DNA of 64,000 nucleotides from Akkermansia muciniphila (GCA_945883495.1 CAMCXS010000022.1:1-64000); one strand, 5' to 3'. Counted from the first letter of the stretch, positions 8,351-18,110 are shown. Notes: a model not told the origin generated them from the sequence alone. Numbers and translations: made by a program.

Positions 8351-9396
8351 ACCTGTCCGTAAATAGTGCGTCCGGTGGAGAGAAGATCGTCGCAAGCCAA
8401 GCCGACGCGGGCCGCCATGGACTCTTCGCCCTTCTTCAAGTAGCTACGGGGATCGTAAGCTTTCTTATTGCCAACCTCGCCGTCAACCTTGAGGACGCCC
8501 TCAATGTTCTGGCAGATGTGGGTCACGATGGGCCGGGTGAACGCGTATTGCGTGTCCGTGTCCACGTTCATCTTGATCACGCCGTAGCCGAGCGTTTCGC
8601 GGATTTCTTCCAGCGTGCTTCCGGAACCGCCGTGGAAGACAAGGTCGAACTCGGCGTCCGCGCCATACTTGGCCATCACCGCGGCTTGGCCCTGCTGAAG
8701 AATGTCGGGACGGAGTTTGACCGCACCCGGCTTGTAGGCGCCATGGACGTTCCCGAAGGTGGCGGCGAAGGTGTACCGGCCAATGCCATTCAGCGCCTCA
8801 TACACCGCCAGCATATCTTCCGGCGTCGTGTAGAGCTTATCGTGCGGGGTGTCGTGGGAACCGGCGGCTCCATCTTCTTCCCCACCAACGACACCGGCTT
8901 CGACTTCCAGAACGATCTCGTTTTCGGCGCAGAGGGTCAGGTATTCTTTAGAAAGCGCCATGTTCTCCGCCAACGGCAAGTTGGAGGCGTCCAGCATGTG
9001 ATTTTGGAAAAGGTTGTTCTTGCCGGCCTTGCGGCGTTCCGCAGTGGCTTCGATCAACTTCTTCAAGAACGTCGGAGCCTGATCGGGAGGGCAGTGGTCC
9101 GTGTTGAGGGCGATCATCACGTTGTATTGGGCCGCCAAGGTGTGCGCGGCCTCCGCGAGCACCATCACGCCGAGCGCCGCGTTTTTGTGGTTCAAACCGG
9201 AGATGAACTGACCCGCGCCCGTGGAGAACTGAATGATCCCATCCGACTTCTTGTCCGCGAAACCCTTGAGCGCGGCGTTCAACGTGCTCAGGTTGGCGCA
9301 GTTGATGGCTGGATAGGCGTAGCCCCCTGCCTGGGCGGAATCCAGCATGGCGGCAAATTGCTTTGGTGTCGCGATAGGCATAACGGCGCGCACCAT
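8347..9396 (-). CDS. fba: Class II fructose-1,6-bisphosphate aldolase
   Basis: Zinc-dependent class II aldolase of ~349 residues, the class IIA (E. coli FbaA) length. Visible marks include ALNTDHCPPDQ with the catalytic Asp and metal-binding His, EVEAGVVGGEEDG, FGNVHGAYKPG, VFHGGSGST, and GVIKMNVDTDTQYAF. It cleaves fructose 1,6-bisphosphate to dihydroxyacetone phosphate and glyceraldehyde 3-phosphate in the cytoplasm. A second in-frame ATG at 9381 (starting MPIATPKQF) fits the usual family N-terminus and may be the true start. The gene is divergent from the PPi-phosphofructokinase gene across 100 bp and overlaps the ROK kinase by 4 bases. Confidence 0.95.
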   Translation of the reverse strand: MVRAVMPIATPKQFAAMLDSAQAGGYAYPAINCANLSTLNAALKGFADKKSDGIIQFSTGAGQFISGLNHKNAALGVMVLAEAAHTLAAQYNVMIALNTDHCPPDQAPTFLKKLIEATAERRKAGKNNLFQNHMLDASNLPLAENMALSKEYLTLCAENEIVLEVEAGVVGGEEDGAAGSHDTPHDKLYTTPEDMLAVYEALNGIGRYTFAATFGNVHGAYKPGAVKLRPDILQQGQAAVMAKYGADAEFDLVFHGGSGSTLEEIRETLGYGVIKMNVDTDTQYAFTRPIVTHICQNIEGVLKVDGEVGNKKAYDPRSYLKKGEESMAARVGLACDDLLSTGRTIYGQV

Positions 9397-9496
9397 AATG
9401 GCGTTCGGCCCCGGGTCAAGCTAGGGAATCCCCGGCGATTCCGGCCCGCCGGTTTCGCCTCTTGCGCGACGGCGGATTGGAGCGTATAGCCCGCGC

Positions 9497-10717
9497 ATGG
9501 CTAAGAGGATCGCCTTTCTGACGGCGGGCGGCATCGCCCCGTGCCTTTCGTCTTCGATCGGTGCGCTGGTGGAGCGCTACAATGATTTGGCGCCCAATGC
9601 GCAACTGATCGGCTATCTGAATGGCTATCAGGGCTTGTTGCTGGGTCGCAGTGTCACGTTTTCGGACTCGCTCCGCAAAAATCATGCCACTTTATACCGG
9701 TCTGGCGGCAGCATCATCGGGAACAGCCGGGTCAAGCTCACCAACGTCAAGGATTGCCTCAAGCGCGGCCTCATCCAACCCGGCGAAACACCCCTCCAAG
9801 TCGCCGCCGACCGCCTTCGCGAAGATCGGATCGATATCCTCCACACCATCGGCGGGGACGATACCAACACCACCGCCGCGGACCTGGCCGCATACTTGGA
9901 GCACAACGGCTACGACCTCACCGTCGTCGGCCTCCCGAAGACGGTCGATAACGACGTCCGGCCCATCCGCCAAACCTTGGGGGCCTGGACCGCCGCCGAG
10001 CAGGGTGCCCTCTTCTTCCGCAACATCGCCAACGAAAACACCACCAGCGCCCGTCAGCTCATCATCCACGAAGTGATGGGTCGGCACTGCGGCTGGCTCG
10101 CCGCCGCCACGGCTTACGATTACCACAACGGCCTCGACGAATTCCCCTGGTTCCCCGAGTTGCTCCTCAATCGCGAGCGCTGGGACATCGACGCCGTCTT
10201 CCTCCCGGAAATGGACATGGACTTCGACGCGGAGTGCGAACGACTCCGCCAACGCATGGACGCGACCGATAAAGTCCACGTTTTCCTCAGCGAGGGCGCC
10301 GGGATCGAGACCATCGTCCGCGAATACGAGGCCAGCGGCAAAGAAGTTCCCCGCGATGCCTTCAACCACCCGCGCATCGACGAGTTGAACCCGGGCCAAT
10401 GGTTCGCCAGCCAGCTCAAGGAACGCGTTCAGGCGGAAAAAGTTTTGGTCCAGAAAAGCGGCTACTTCGCCCGATCCGCCGCGCCCAACCAGAGGGACTT
10501 GGAGTTGATCAAGCAGTCCGCCTTCGCCGCCGCCGAATACGCCCTCAACGGCCAAAGCGGGGTCGCCGGACAAGACGAAACCGCAGACGGCGCCATGTCG
10601 TGCATCGCGTTTCCCCGGATCGCCGGTGGCAAACCGTTTGATATCGACGAACCCTGGTTTAACGAACTCTTGACCGCCATCGGCCAACCGAAAGGAACCA
10701 GAGTCGCCCCTCACTGA
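9497..10717 (+). CDS. pfp: Pyrophosphate-type 6-phosphofructokinase
   Basis: PfkA-superfamily protein of 406 residues. The donor-site blocks are GGDDTN (119-124) and PKTVDND (147-153). Asp in the second position of GGDD together with Lys in PKTxDND is the pattern associated with pyrophosphate rather than ATP as phosphoryl donor. GRHCGWLAA and FLSEGAGIE are further family blocks. The predicted reaction is the reversible conversion of fructose 6-phosphate plus PPi to fructose 1,6-bisphosphate, which would supply the aldolase encoded divergently next door. It is one of two phosphofructokinases in this window. The PPi assignment is from motif and needs enzymatic proof. Confidence 0.9.
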   Translation: MAKRIAFLTAGGIAPCLSSSIGALVERYNDLAPNAQLIGYLNGYQGLLLGRSVTFSDSLRKNHATLYRSGGSIIGNSRVKLTNVKDCLKRGLIQPGETPLQVAADRLREDRIDILHTIGGDDTNTTAADLAAYLEHNGYDLTVVGLPKTVDNDVRPIRQTLGAWTAAEQGALFFRNIANENTTSARQLIIHEVMGRHCGWLAAATAYDYHNGLDEFPWFPELLLNRERWDIDAVFLPEMDMDFDAECERLRQRMDATDKVHVFLSEGAGIETIVREYEASGKEVPRDAFNHPRIDELNPGQWFASQLKERVQAEKVLVQKSGYFARSAAPNQRDLELIKQSAFAAAEYALNGQSGVAGQDETADGAMSCIAFPRIAGGKPFDIDEPWFNELLTAIGQPKGTRVAPH

Positions 10718-10803
10718 TCCGGCCGCTCTGGGGCGTTCGAATTGGATCCGGCATCGCGATCGTCTCAGTATGCGTATACGCTGCGCCAGCGAGCCGCCCC
10801 GAC

Positions 10804-13434
10804 ATGCACGACACCCTCCAGTTCTCCGTGTTTCCCTCCAACCGGGAGGCGGATCCGCGTTCGACGTACGAGGCGTTGATCCGGGAGAATAACGCCCTCA
10901 TCCTCTCCCCGGACCTCGAGAACGGACGCCGCATCGTCACCCAGCGCACCGCCATCCATACCGCCATGGTGGCTCATTGGGCGGAACAGGAACACCTCGC
11001 CTTCGGTTACGATCGCCCCTTCGCGGTGGCAGCGCTCGGCGGCACCGGCCGGGGAGAAATGACCCCATGCTCGGACACCGATCTCGCGCTCCTCTTCGAC
11101 GACGAAATCGAGGGCAACGTCTTCCGCGAGCGTCTCCAGGCGCAAACGTTGCATTCCGGCGAGTTCTTCCACCGCTACGGGTTCACGCCCGGACTGCAGC
11201 CGTTCCAACTGGAGGACATGGCGCGCCTCGAAGGCAAACAGCTCAACGCCTTCATCGATCTCACGCCGATTTACGATCCCTCTGGGCTCACCGACCGGTT
11301 TCGCGAACGGATTCGCGCCACGTTTGATCCGTTCGAGCATTTCCTTGAGGTCAGCCGTTATGGCCCAGGCCGGAACAAGGTGATGCCCTCCGCGCCGCTC
11401 GACTTCGAACGGCTCGATCACTTCGATATCAAGATCGAAGGTCTGCGGACATTTCTCGGCGGCATTTGGACCTTGGCGATCGAGGGCTTCCGCCATAGCA
11501 GAGACGTCTATGATGAACTTGAGGACCCCCGGGACCTGGAGGCGTACGAATTCCTCCTCCGCATCCGGGCCTTCATTCACCTCCGCCGCGGGACCCACCT
11601 GCCAGAAAAGGCCGATGGCACGCACCCCGAAGATCTTCTCACATTCAACGATTTCCTCGCCTTCGACGACTTGCTGCCGGATCCCGGATCAGAGGCCGAA
11701 CGCCGCGAATTCAGCCATGAAGTCCGCACCCGGATCCTCTCCGCCCGCCGCCGGGTCATCGCATTTGCCCGAGGCGTCATCGGCCGTGAGTTGCAACGAG
11801 GCCGCGGACGCAATCGCGCCCACTCGGTGATCGTGGAACCCGGCGGCTTGCGCCACGTCGGCGCTGGCCTCGATGCCACCGCCCGGGAACGCAGCAGCGC
11901 GGCGCTCCAACTCCTGCTCGCCTCCCAACGTTATGGCGTCGCCATCAATCCCTCCGAGCTGGAAGGAACCTTCGATGGCGCGGGAGATTGGCTTGAACCC
12001 GTTCCCGAGCTCGCAGCCCTCTTTTACGAACCGCGCGGCAGCTTGGCGTCCACCTTTGAGTTCCTCTCCCAAGTCGAAGGGGCCGAAGAGCGCCTCTTTC
12101 CCGGGCACGACCGGTTCGCCTCCTCGATCGAAGCGCGCGTCCTCTTTGAGCGGAACTGGTGCCGCGGCACCTTGGCGCGCCGCAAACTGGAAGCCCTCCA
12201 ACGCCAAATCGAGGAAGGCAACGCGATGATCGAAGCGGCCGTCTCCCCAGAGCGGCTGATCGACTACGACCAAGGACTCAGCCCGACGCTCGAAGCCTCG
12301 TTGCTCGACGCGGACCACCTTGCCGCCGTGAAACTCGCCCTGAAAACGAAGCGGCTCCCGGTAACCGAGGAAGATTTGGAGGCGCTTCACGACCTCAGCT
12401 TGCCACCGGAGGAGCGTTACGGTTCCGGGTTCTCCCGGATTCCTCTGGAAGAATATTACAAGCCCTTCCGCTCCCACGGAGGCTTTCCGGAGGAAACCAT
12501 CCGCATCGCCGAATTCCTCGTGGCGAACCGGCGCGCCTTCAAACAACTCGCGGAAAACGGCTTCAATGACGATTACAAGGTCGCGAACTTTGCCCGTCAT
12601 TGCGGCGATGAACAGCGACTCCGGGCCCTCTTCGTCTTCACCTACGCGGACCGGTTCGAGTGGGAGAGCGAATTCATCGTCCCGTCACGCTGGTTCAACA
12701 TCCGCGAGCTCTACTTGAAAGCGGTGCAAAGCTACCGCCCCGGCCACGATAGCACCAAGGCTCTCCGCGCCGCTGGCTACACTGATCGTGAACTCGCCGT
12801 TCTCGATGACTTTGGCCGGGACTTTTTCAGCGGCATGTACCGCCGCCACGCCGCCCGATTCGGCTCCCATCTTCTCGGGATCGTCTCGCGGAGGGATTTC
12901 GATCCTTCGCCCAAAGCCGCCATCGTTCGCGACGGCACCGCCACCTTGCTCGGAGTCGCGGCCCGGGACTTCCCCGGCTTGGCCGCCTGTATCACCGGTG
13001 AAATCTGGAAAAGCGGCTACTCCCTGGCCCAGGCGAATCTCTTTTCCGCCATCAATTACGGATTGGCTCTCGACTTTTTCCACGTGTCGCCCTCCGGACC
13101 CGCCCCATCGGAAGATTTGGCCCGGCGGGTGGAATCCGCGATCCGCGAGCACCGCCACATCAGTCCAGATGACGAGCGCCACTTGGCGAAGCTTCACGGA
13201 GAGCTGGCCTTGGAAGAGGTTCGTCCCGGCCAATACCGGTTGCGGCACGATACCCCGGAAGACATCGCCGGCTTGGTGTATGCCCTCTGTTGCCGGGTTT
13301 TCCGGGATCTCCGAGGGAACATTCACGGTCTGAAGTCGCAGGTCGCCCGCGGTCAGTCGTTCATCTCGATCTACCTCAGCCTTCCCCCGGATCTTCCTCT
13401 GGAGCAAGCCCAGCGGCTCATGGAAGCCTGGTAA
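10804..13434 (+). CDS. GlnD-like nucleotidyltransferase with degenerate HD domain
   Basis: The 876-residue protein is laid out like the PII uridylyl-transferase/uridylyl-removing enzyme. The nucleotidyltransferase motif GGTGRGEMTPCSDTDL is at 79-94 with Asp91 and Asp93 as metal ligands, a GlnD-type block (DIKIEGLRTFLGG) lies near 208-220, and an ACT-like unit is at ~712-790 (GVAARDFPGLAACITGEI). The HD phosphohydrolase region (~430-640) is recognisable by FARHCGDEQRLRALFVFTYAD and a residual LHD at 528-530. The conserved histidine-rich segments are otherwise lost, so uridylyl-removing activity is doubtful. The substrate may be PII or something else; no glnB or glnK lies nearby. The start is the first ATG after the upstream gene and has no clear Shine-Dalgarno sequence. 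Confidence 0.75.
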   Translation: MHDTLQFSVFPSNREADPRSTYEALIRENNALILSPDLENGRRIVTQRTAIHTAMVAHWAEQEHLAFGYDRPFAVAALGGTGRGEMTPCSDTDLALLFDDEIEGNVFRERLQAQTLHSGEFFHRYGFTPGLQPFQLEDMARLEGKQLNAFIDLTPIYDPSGLTDRFRERIRATFDPFEHFLEVSRYGPGRNKVMPSAPLDFERLDHFDIKIEGLRTFLGGIWTLAIEGFRHSRDVYDELEDPRDLEAYEFLLRIRAFIHLRRGTHLPEKADGTHPEDLLTFNDFLAFDDLLPDPGSEAERREFSHEVRTRILSARRRVIAFARGVIGRELQRGRGRNRAHSVIVEPGGLRHVGAGLDATARERSSAALQLLLASQRYGVAINPSELEGTFDGAGDWLEPVPELAALFYEPRGSLASTFEFLSQVEGAEERLFPGHDRFASSIEARVLFERNWCRGTLARRKLEALQRQIEEGNAMIEAAVSPERLIDYDQGLSPTLEASLLDADHLAAVKLALKTKRLPVTEEDLEALHDLSLPPEERYGSGFSRIPLEEYYKPFRSHGGFPEETIRIAEFLVANRRAFKQLAENGFNDDYKVANFARHCGDEQRLRALFVFTYADRFEWESEFIVPSRWFNIRELYLKAVQSYRPGHDSTKALRAAGYTDRELAVLDDFGRDFFSGMYRRHAARFGSHLLGIVSRRDFDPSPKAAIVRDGTATLLGVAARDFPGLAACITGEIWKSGYSLAQANLFSAINYGLALDFFHVSPSGPAPSEDLARRVESAIREHRHISPDDERHLAKLHGELALEEVRPGQYRLRHDTPEDIAGLVYALCCRVFRDLRGNIHGLKSQVARGQSFISIYLSLPPDLPLEQAQRLMEAW

Positions 13435-13453
13435 GGAGCGGCCCTCCTCTCAC

Positions 13454-13471
13454 AGACCTCGAATAAGGTCT
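13454..13471 (+). terminator. Hairpin after the GlnD-like gene
   Basis: AGACCT (13454-13459) and AGGTCT (13466-13471) form a perfect 6-bp stem with a 6-base loop, 20 bases past the stop. No T-run follows. Confidence 0.35.
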
Positions 13472-13524
13472 TGCCCTCCCCGTCGGATTCAACGAAGACA
13501 AGGGTAGTCCCTGACGTCCCCTGA

Positions 13525-16098
13525 ATGAAACGCTCCGTCGTCCGCCGCATCCTCTTCCCTCTGGTTGCCGGCACCGCTCTGGCCACCTTCGGCGGTTGGT
13601 GGTTCTTTGAAGCCTTCGTGAACCCCGTCGTCAGCAAGACCGCAAAGAAGATTTTGCGCGATGGCAAACACAAGGGCGTCGAAGCCCGGATCAATTACTA
13701 CACCGTCAGCCTCCGGGGGAATGTCTCCTCTCCCGCCGCCAGAGAAGCGGCCCAAGCGGCCCTCAACCAGACTGACGGCTGGGGACTGCGGGCGCGGACC
13801 GCCGACAACCGGGTCAAAGTCCCTCCCTCCCTCACCATGGTGGAAGTCTCCGCCGCTGGACTCCGCGCCATCGGCTGGGTCAAAGACGAAACCGAGCGGG
13901 AGGCTTTGCTCGATCTGGCCCTGCGCCAAGGCGGGTTTGATCGCGATCAGGTCGATGTCAGCGAAGTCCAGGTGTATCCCTACGTCACCCCGACCGGTGC
14001 GGGCTCCATCAGCGTAAGCACCCCGGCCACCGCCCGCGAAGTGAGTGGTATGGCTTGGCTCCGCGGCTTTTGGGAATCCCTCCCCAAAGTTCCCCGGCTC
14101 GAAGGAACCCCGGAAGGGCGCAACCTTCGCCTGCGCGGACGAGTTGCCACTGAGGACGACCGCAAAGCCGTCACCAAGTGGGTCACCTCCATCCGGCCGG
14201 ATCTGAAGGTCGATGGCTCCCGCATCGATCTGGATCCGCAGACTCGCCCCATCACGCTCCCGGCCGCCAAGTCCGCCCCAGATCCAGATAGTTGGTTGGA
14301 GCCCTTGGCCTCCGCGCTGACCGTCCGGCCATCGTTGCGATTCCGCGCCCCCACGGAAACATCGTCGCCGTCTCTTTCGGGCTTGATCCCGGCCTCGGAG
14401 AACTGGTCCACAACGCTCAACCCGGAGAACTTTGGGGGAGACCTCAAGATCTCCCCCGTCGTGGTCCCCAATCCCGATGAAGACCTCACCGCGACGAAGC
14501 TGGCGGCCCTCATCAAAGTCGTGGCCGGCCTCCACGAAGGCGTCATGGAATACGCCGCCACCGGCCTCACCATCCGGGGTGAAGGCGATCCCAAACAACT
14601 CGATGCTCTCCGCGCCATCGACCTGGACCCGCTCCTCCCCGAGCTCACCAAGATCGAAGTCAAGATGCCCGAACCAGGTCGACTCAGTGGCATCCTTGAT
14701 GGGACGAATCTCCTGATCCGCGGCACGGCTCCGGATGAAGCGACCCGCGATGCCCTCGTGGCCTGGATCCGCTTTGTGCGTCCCGATCTCTCCGTGGACG
14801 CTGGCGGACTGACGATTGATCCGATGGTCGTGCGTTGGACTGCCCCGGTCATCCCGGACACGCCTGGCCCTGCCTTTCAAGACGTCGAGGTCAGTCATCC
14901 CTGGCTGCGCAAAATTGTCTCCGTGCTGCGCACCGGACCTTCCTTGCACTTCCTGGCAGGGAATGAGGATCAGCCGGCCACCTTCACTTGGTTTGGCCCC
15001 AGCGATCTCACCTGGGCCTCCACCCTAGCCGCCGCCGCCGCCGCCAGCGGCCAACCGAACCTGAGCGGCCTCCGTCCCGGCGGAAAAACCTCCCCCCTCA
15101 TTTCCGACGCCTCGGCCCCCGCCCCGACCATTCTTGGCCAACTCATCGGCGCGGTTGCCTCCTTACCCGAGGGCGAACTGATCTACCATCCTGATACCGG
15201 CCTCACCATCCGGGGCTTGGCCACCCCGGCCCAAGAGCAGGTGATCCTCACCATCTGCACGGGACGCATGGACCCCGCCCGGGTTCATATTGAGCTGCGC
15301 CCTCCGCCGGTGGACGCGGACGTCCCCAGGGACGTCTCCACGCTCGGCGGCTTTTGGCACGAGGGCACGCTAAGCTTCTACGGGACCGTGCCTAATGCCG
15401 AAGCCGAGGCTCTCATCCTGGCGGCGATGCGGGAGAGCGGCCATCGCATCCGCGTCGATGCGTCCGCGATCGAGTTACGGGAGGGACCACGCTTCCCATC
15501 GCCAACTCACGTCGCAGAACTCGCGATCCGGCTCGCATCCGTGCCCGGCACGCGTCGTTTCACCTTCGGGGAAACCAGCGTAACCGTCTCCGGGGAAGTG
15601 ACTCAGTCTCTGCTGCGGGAGTGGAAACCAGTGTTCGACAAGCTCGCGCAAGGCGGTTTCGGAGAAAGTCCCCGCTGGGAGATCTACCCATCCATTTACC
15701 ATTTCCCCAGTTATAGCCGGGGCCCTGGACTCTCTCCGCAGGTCAGAGACCGGCTTAGCGAACTGCTCGCTGCCAATGAAATCCTCTTCGCCGCTGGCAG
15801 TGCGACTCTGAGTGAATCGGAACAGGCCAAGCTCAGCACCATCGCCTTCGCCTTGCAGGAACTGACCGTTCCCGTCAAAGTCGTAGCCGGTGCTCATGGC
15901 GAGGCTCACGGCGCCCCCGCCCAGAACACCGCCCTCAATCGCGCCCGCGTCGAAGCCGTCGTGGAGGGCCTGACTCAACTTGGAACTGGTTCCACCCAGT
16001 TCGTCATCGAAGAATTTGGCTCCGCGCCGACCGCCAATGACCACGGCAGCGAGAGCGCCATCAAGCCTGCCCGGCGAGTCGAGCTTCTGCTGCACTGA
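13525..16098 (+). CDS. BON-repeat / OmpA-like envelope protein
   Basis: The 857-residue protein has an N-terminal signal-anchor (VRRILFPLVAGTALATFGGWWFF). Several BON-like beta-alpha-beta modules follow; LHEGVMEYAATGLTIRGEGDP and LPEGELIYHPDTGLTIRGLATP are clear duplicates of one unit. The C-terminus (~755-857) is an OmpA/MotB peptidoglycan-binding domain: ILFAAGSATLSESEQAKLSTIA at its start and NRARVEAVVEGL followed by ARRVELLL near the end. The order resembles mycobacterial ArfA (OmpATb), in which BON domains precede OmpA, but with more repeats. It would sit in the inner membrane with the bulk in the periplasm, binding the cell wall. It is followed after 9 bases by the helix-hairpin-helix gene, so they probably form one unit. 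Confidence 0.8.
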   Translation: MKRSVVRRILFPLVAGTALATFGGWWFFEAFVNPVVSKTAKKILRDGKHKGVEARINYYTVSLRGNVSSPAAREAAQAALNQTDGWGLRARTADNRVKVPPSLTMVEVSAAGLRAIGWVKDETEREALLDLALRQGGFDRDQVDVSEVQVYPYVTPTGAGSISVSTPATAREVSGMAWLRGFWESLPKVPRLEGTPEGRNLRLRGRVATEDDRKAVTKWVTSIRPDLKVDGSRIDLDPQTRPITLPAAKSAPDPDSWLEPLASALTVRPSLRFRAPTETSSPSLSGLIPASENWSTTLNPENFGGDLKISPVVVPNPDEDLTATKLAALIKVVAGLHEGVMEYAATGLTIRGEGDPKQLDALRAIDLDPLLPELTKIEVKMPEPGRLSGILDGTNLLIRGTAPDEATRDALVAWIRFVRPDLSVDAGGLTIDPMVVRWTAPVIPDTPGPAFQDVEVSHPWLRKIVSVLRTGPSLHFLAGNEDQPATFTWFGPSDLTWASTLAAAAAASGQPNLSGLRPGGKTSPLISDASAPAPTILGQLIGAVASLPEGELIYHPDTGLTIRGLATPAQEQVILTICTGRMDPARVHIELRPPPVDADVPRDVSTLGGFWHEGTLSFYGTVPNAEAEALILAAMRESGHRIRVDASAIELREGPRFPSPTHVAELAIRLASVPGTRRFTFGETSVTVSGEVTQSLLREWKPVFDKLAQGGFGESPRWEIYPSIYHFPSYSRGPGLSPQVRDRLSELLAANEILFAAGSATLSESEQAKLSTIAFALQELTVPVKVVAGAHGEAHGAPAQNTALNRARVEAVVEGLTQLGTGSTQFVIEEFGSAPTANDHGSESAIKPARRVELLLH

Positions 16099-16107
16099 AC
16101 CATTCCC

Positions 16108-16689
16108 ATGAACGAAACGATCTCCGCTTACCTCGAAGAGCTTGATCCCTTCTGGCACTTTTTGGCGCCAGTGATCGTCTCAGGCTTTCTCGGCTGTCTC
16201 ATCGGCATCTTTCTCTCCTGCCTGTTCTGCCGTCCCAAAGCCGCGCCATCCTCTCCCAACCGAGGGCAGGATACGGAGCTGCCCAAGCCGGTTTCACCGC
16301 CCGCGGAATCCCCGGCACTCGCCGCCCCCAGTAAGGTCAGCGCCGTGCTCGCCGCCACGCGGCCTCCGGAAGTCCAAGCCGGCCAAGCCCATGTGGGCAA
16401 TCTCGGTTTGCTTTACCACGCAAAACCCCAGCACGCTGACGATCTGACGCTCATCCAGGGGATCACCACCGCCACGGCCGTCCGCCTGCGCGATCTCGGC
16501 GTCTACCGGTTCGATCAGATCAGCCAGTGGACTCCTTTCATCATCGATTCAGTCCGCCGCACCGTCCTTGGCGCCGCCCTGGTCACGGAAGAGAAATGGG
16601 TCGCCCAAGCTACCCGTCTCGCTTCGTTGAGAGCTGAGGGCAAGCCACTCACCGCCCTCTCACGGGAAGATGTGTTAAAACTCTCCTAG
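16108..16689 (+). CDS. Membrane-anchored helix-hairpin-helix protein
   Basis: The 193-residue protein has one transmembrane segment near the N-terminus (FLAPVIVSGFLGCLIGIFLSC, ~18-38), a Pro/Ala-rich linker, and a C-terminal helix-hairpin-helix block with the sequence DDLTLIQGITTATAVRLRDL continuing as GVYRFDQISQWT (~111-142). That block is the 'predicted 5' DNA nuclease / flap endonuclease-like' HhH often found attached to membrane or OmpA-linked proteins; it lacks nuclease residues that I can identify. It probably acts with the BON/OmpA protein encoded immediately upstream. Its stop codon abuts that of the convergent subtilase. Confidence 0.75.
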   Translation: MNETISAYLEELDPFWHFLAPVIVSGFLGCLIGIFLSCLFCRPKAAPSSPNRGQDTELPKPVSPPAESPALAAPSKVSAVLAATRPPEVQAGQAHVGNLGLLYHAKPQHADDLTLIQGITTATAVRLRDLGVYRFDQISQWTPFIIDSVRRTVLGAALVTEEKWVAQATRLASLRAEGKPLTALSREDVLKLS

Positions 16690-18054
16690 TTAGCGCGGCA
16701 ACTGGAGCAATCCGGCCCCCACCGCCGTCCGGGTCCCCTTCAGCGGTTTCGCGCTCCGTGTGAGGAGCGGAATGATGCTGTCCGCGGAGTAGCCTCGGCT
16801 CAAAAGATACGCCACCGCACCACTGGTGAGCGCGGTGGATTGGGAGGTGCCGCTGCCGATCACCAGCCGGCTTCCGGAATAGCCAGAAATGATGCCCACT
16901 CCGGGGGCGACCAAAGTAAGTCCGATGCCGGAGTTCGAAAACCAAGCTTGCTTCCCACTGGCATCCACGGCGCCGACGCTGAGCACCCCCTCCAAGGCGG
17001 CCGGCAGGGCCAGGGCGGTTTGCTGCTCATTCCCCGCTGCCGCCACAACCACGGCGTTGCGGCTTTGCGCATAGTGGACTGCCTCGGCGAGCACGGAGGA
17101 GTATCCGGCACTGCCAAGACTGATGTTGATCACCCGGGCGCCCAGGTCGGTGGCTCGGACAATTCCGCTGGCCAAGATGGCGGTGTTGCTCACGCCTTCC
17201 GCATCGGCCACGCGGATGTCGAGAATCCGGGCAGCGGGCGCCACCCCGGCGACTTGCGAATCGTTCCCTGCGATCAGGGTCGCCATGGCCGTTCCGTGCC
17301 CGTTCATCTCGCTGCCATCAGCGAGCAGATCAACATGGCTGATGTCCACATGTTCCAACGCGGGATGGGACCCGATCCCGGAGTCGACCACCGCGACGGT
17401 CACCCCTTTCCCCCACCGGCTCCGGTCTCCGGTGGCGCCAATGAACTCTAGCCCTTGGCCCTGGAAGGGAGACCGTCCGCCTGCGTTCGCGGTGTCGGTC
17501 GCGGCTTCAGGAGAGCTGTCCGCCAGTGGCAAGCCCGGGATCCGCGCGATGTAATTCGGCCCGGCTTGTTCATAATCGTCGCGATGCTCCGCCAAATCTC
17601 CCGCCAGAGCCAAGGGATCGCCCACGCGCACCCTTGCGGTCCGCAGTTTGGCGTCGAACCCGATCACGGTGAGCCCCAAGCGGGCCGCCCGGGCACGGAA
17701 CTCGTCGAGCGCTTGTGCCGAGCGGAAGGTGAGCAACGCCTCACCCGGAATGGCGCCTGGCACGTCAAAGCGGTCGATCTTCGGCAAACGGGAGGACGAT
17801 GCGTCCGTGGCGGAGAGGAGCTCGTCGTCCAGGGCCGCCTCACGGGCTTGGCCCAGGGTCGCCTTCGGCAGCGCGCTCAGCCGGGATTGCAGCTGCGGCA
17901 TTGGCACCGCGGAGGTCGCTGGCCCCACGTTTTGAGTTTGGGAGAGGGGAACCGATTGCCGCGTCCACCAAACCAGGGACGCCGCCAGCAGGGCGAGAAC
18001 CGCCGCGGAAGCAGGGAGGGAGACGAAGACGCGCATGATGATCGTGTCTTTCAT
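16690..18054 (-). CDS. Membrane-anchored subtilisin-like serine protease (S8)
   Basis: Start placed at the ATG at 18054 (MKDTIIMRVF); the frame is open to 18096 and a third ATG lies at 18036. From 18054 the protein has 454 residues. It has a hydrophobic signal-anchor (SLPASAAVLALLAASLVWW), a linker, an I9-like propeptide (~100-170), and a peptidase S8 domain with Asp224 (VAVVDSG), His253 (NGHGTAMA), oxyanion Asn342 (AAAGNE) and nucleophile Ser404 (GSGTSQSTA). All catalytic residues are present, so it should be active outside the cytoplasm. The substrate is unknown. It is divergent from the second phosphofructokinase gene. Confidence 0.88.
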   Translation of the reverse strand: MKDTIIMRVFVSLPASAAVLALLAASLVWWTRQSVPLSQTQNVGPATSAVPMPQLQSRLSALPKATLGQAREAALDDELLSATDASSSRLPKIDRFDVPGAIPGEALLTFRSAQALDEFRARAARLGLTVIGFDAKLRTARVRVGDPLALAGDLAEHRDDYEQAGPNYIARIPGLPLADSSPEAATDTANAGGRSPFQGQGLEFIGATGDRSRWGKGVTVAVVDSGIGSHPALEHVDISHVDLLADGSEMNGHGTAMATLIAGNDSQVAGVAPAARILDIRVADAEGVSNTAILASGIVRATDLGARVINISLGSAGYSSVLAEAVHYAQSRNAVVVAAAGNEQQTALALPAALEGVLSVGAVDASGKQAWFSNSGIGLTLVAPGVGIISGYSGSRLVIGSGTSQSTALTSGAVAYLLSRGYSADSIIPLLTRSAKPLKGTRTAVGAGLLQLPR

Positions 18055-18110
18055 ACCCCAGGGATGAGTGTGGAGCCAACTTCCAATTCTCCGCAAAATT
18101 GTCTACAAGT

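Noticed and set aside
13489-14949. A 486-residue minus-strand ORF opposite the BON/OmpA gene
   Set aside because: It is antisense to a gene with clear domains and signal sequence; its own sequence is Gly/Asp-rich and typical of a GC-rich shadow frame.
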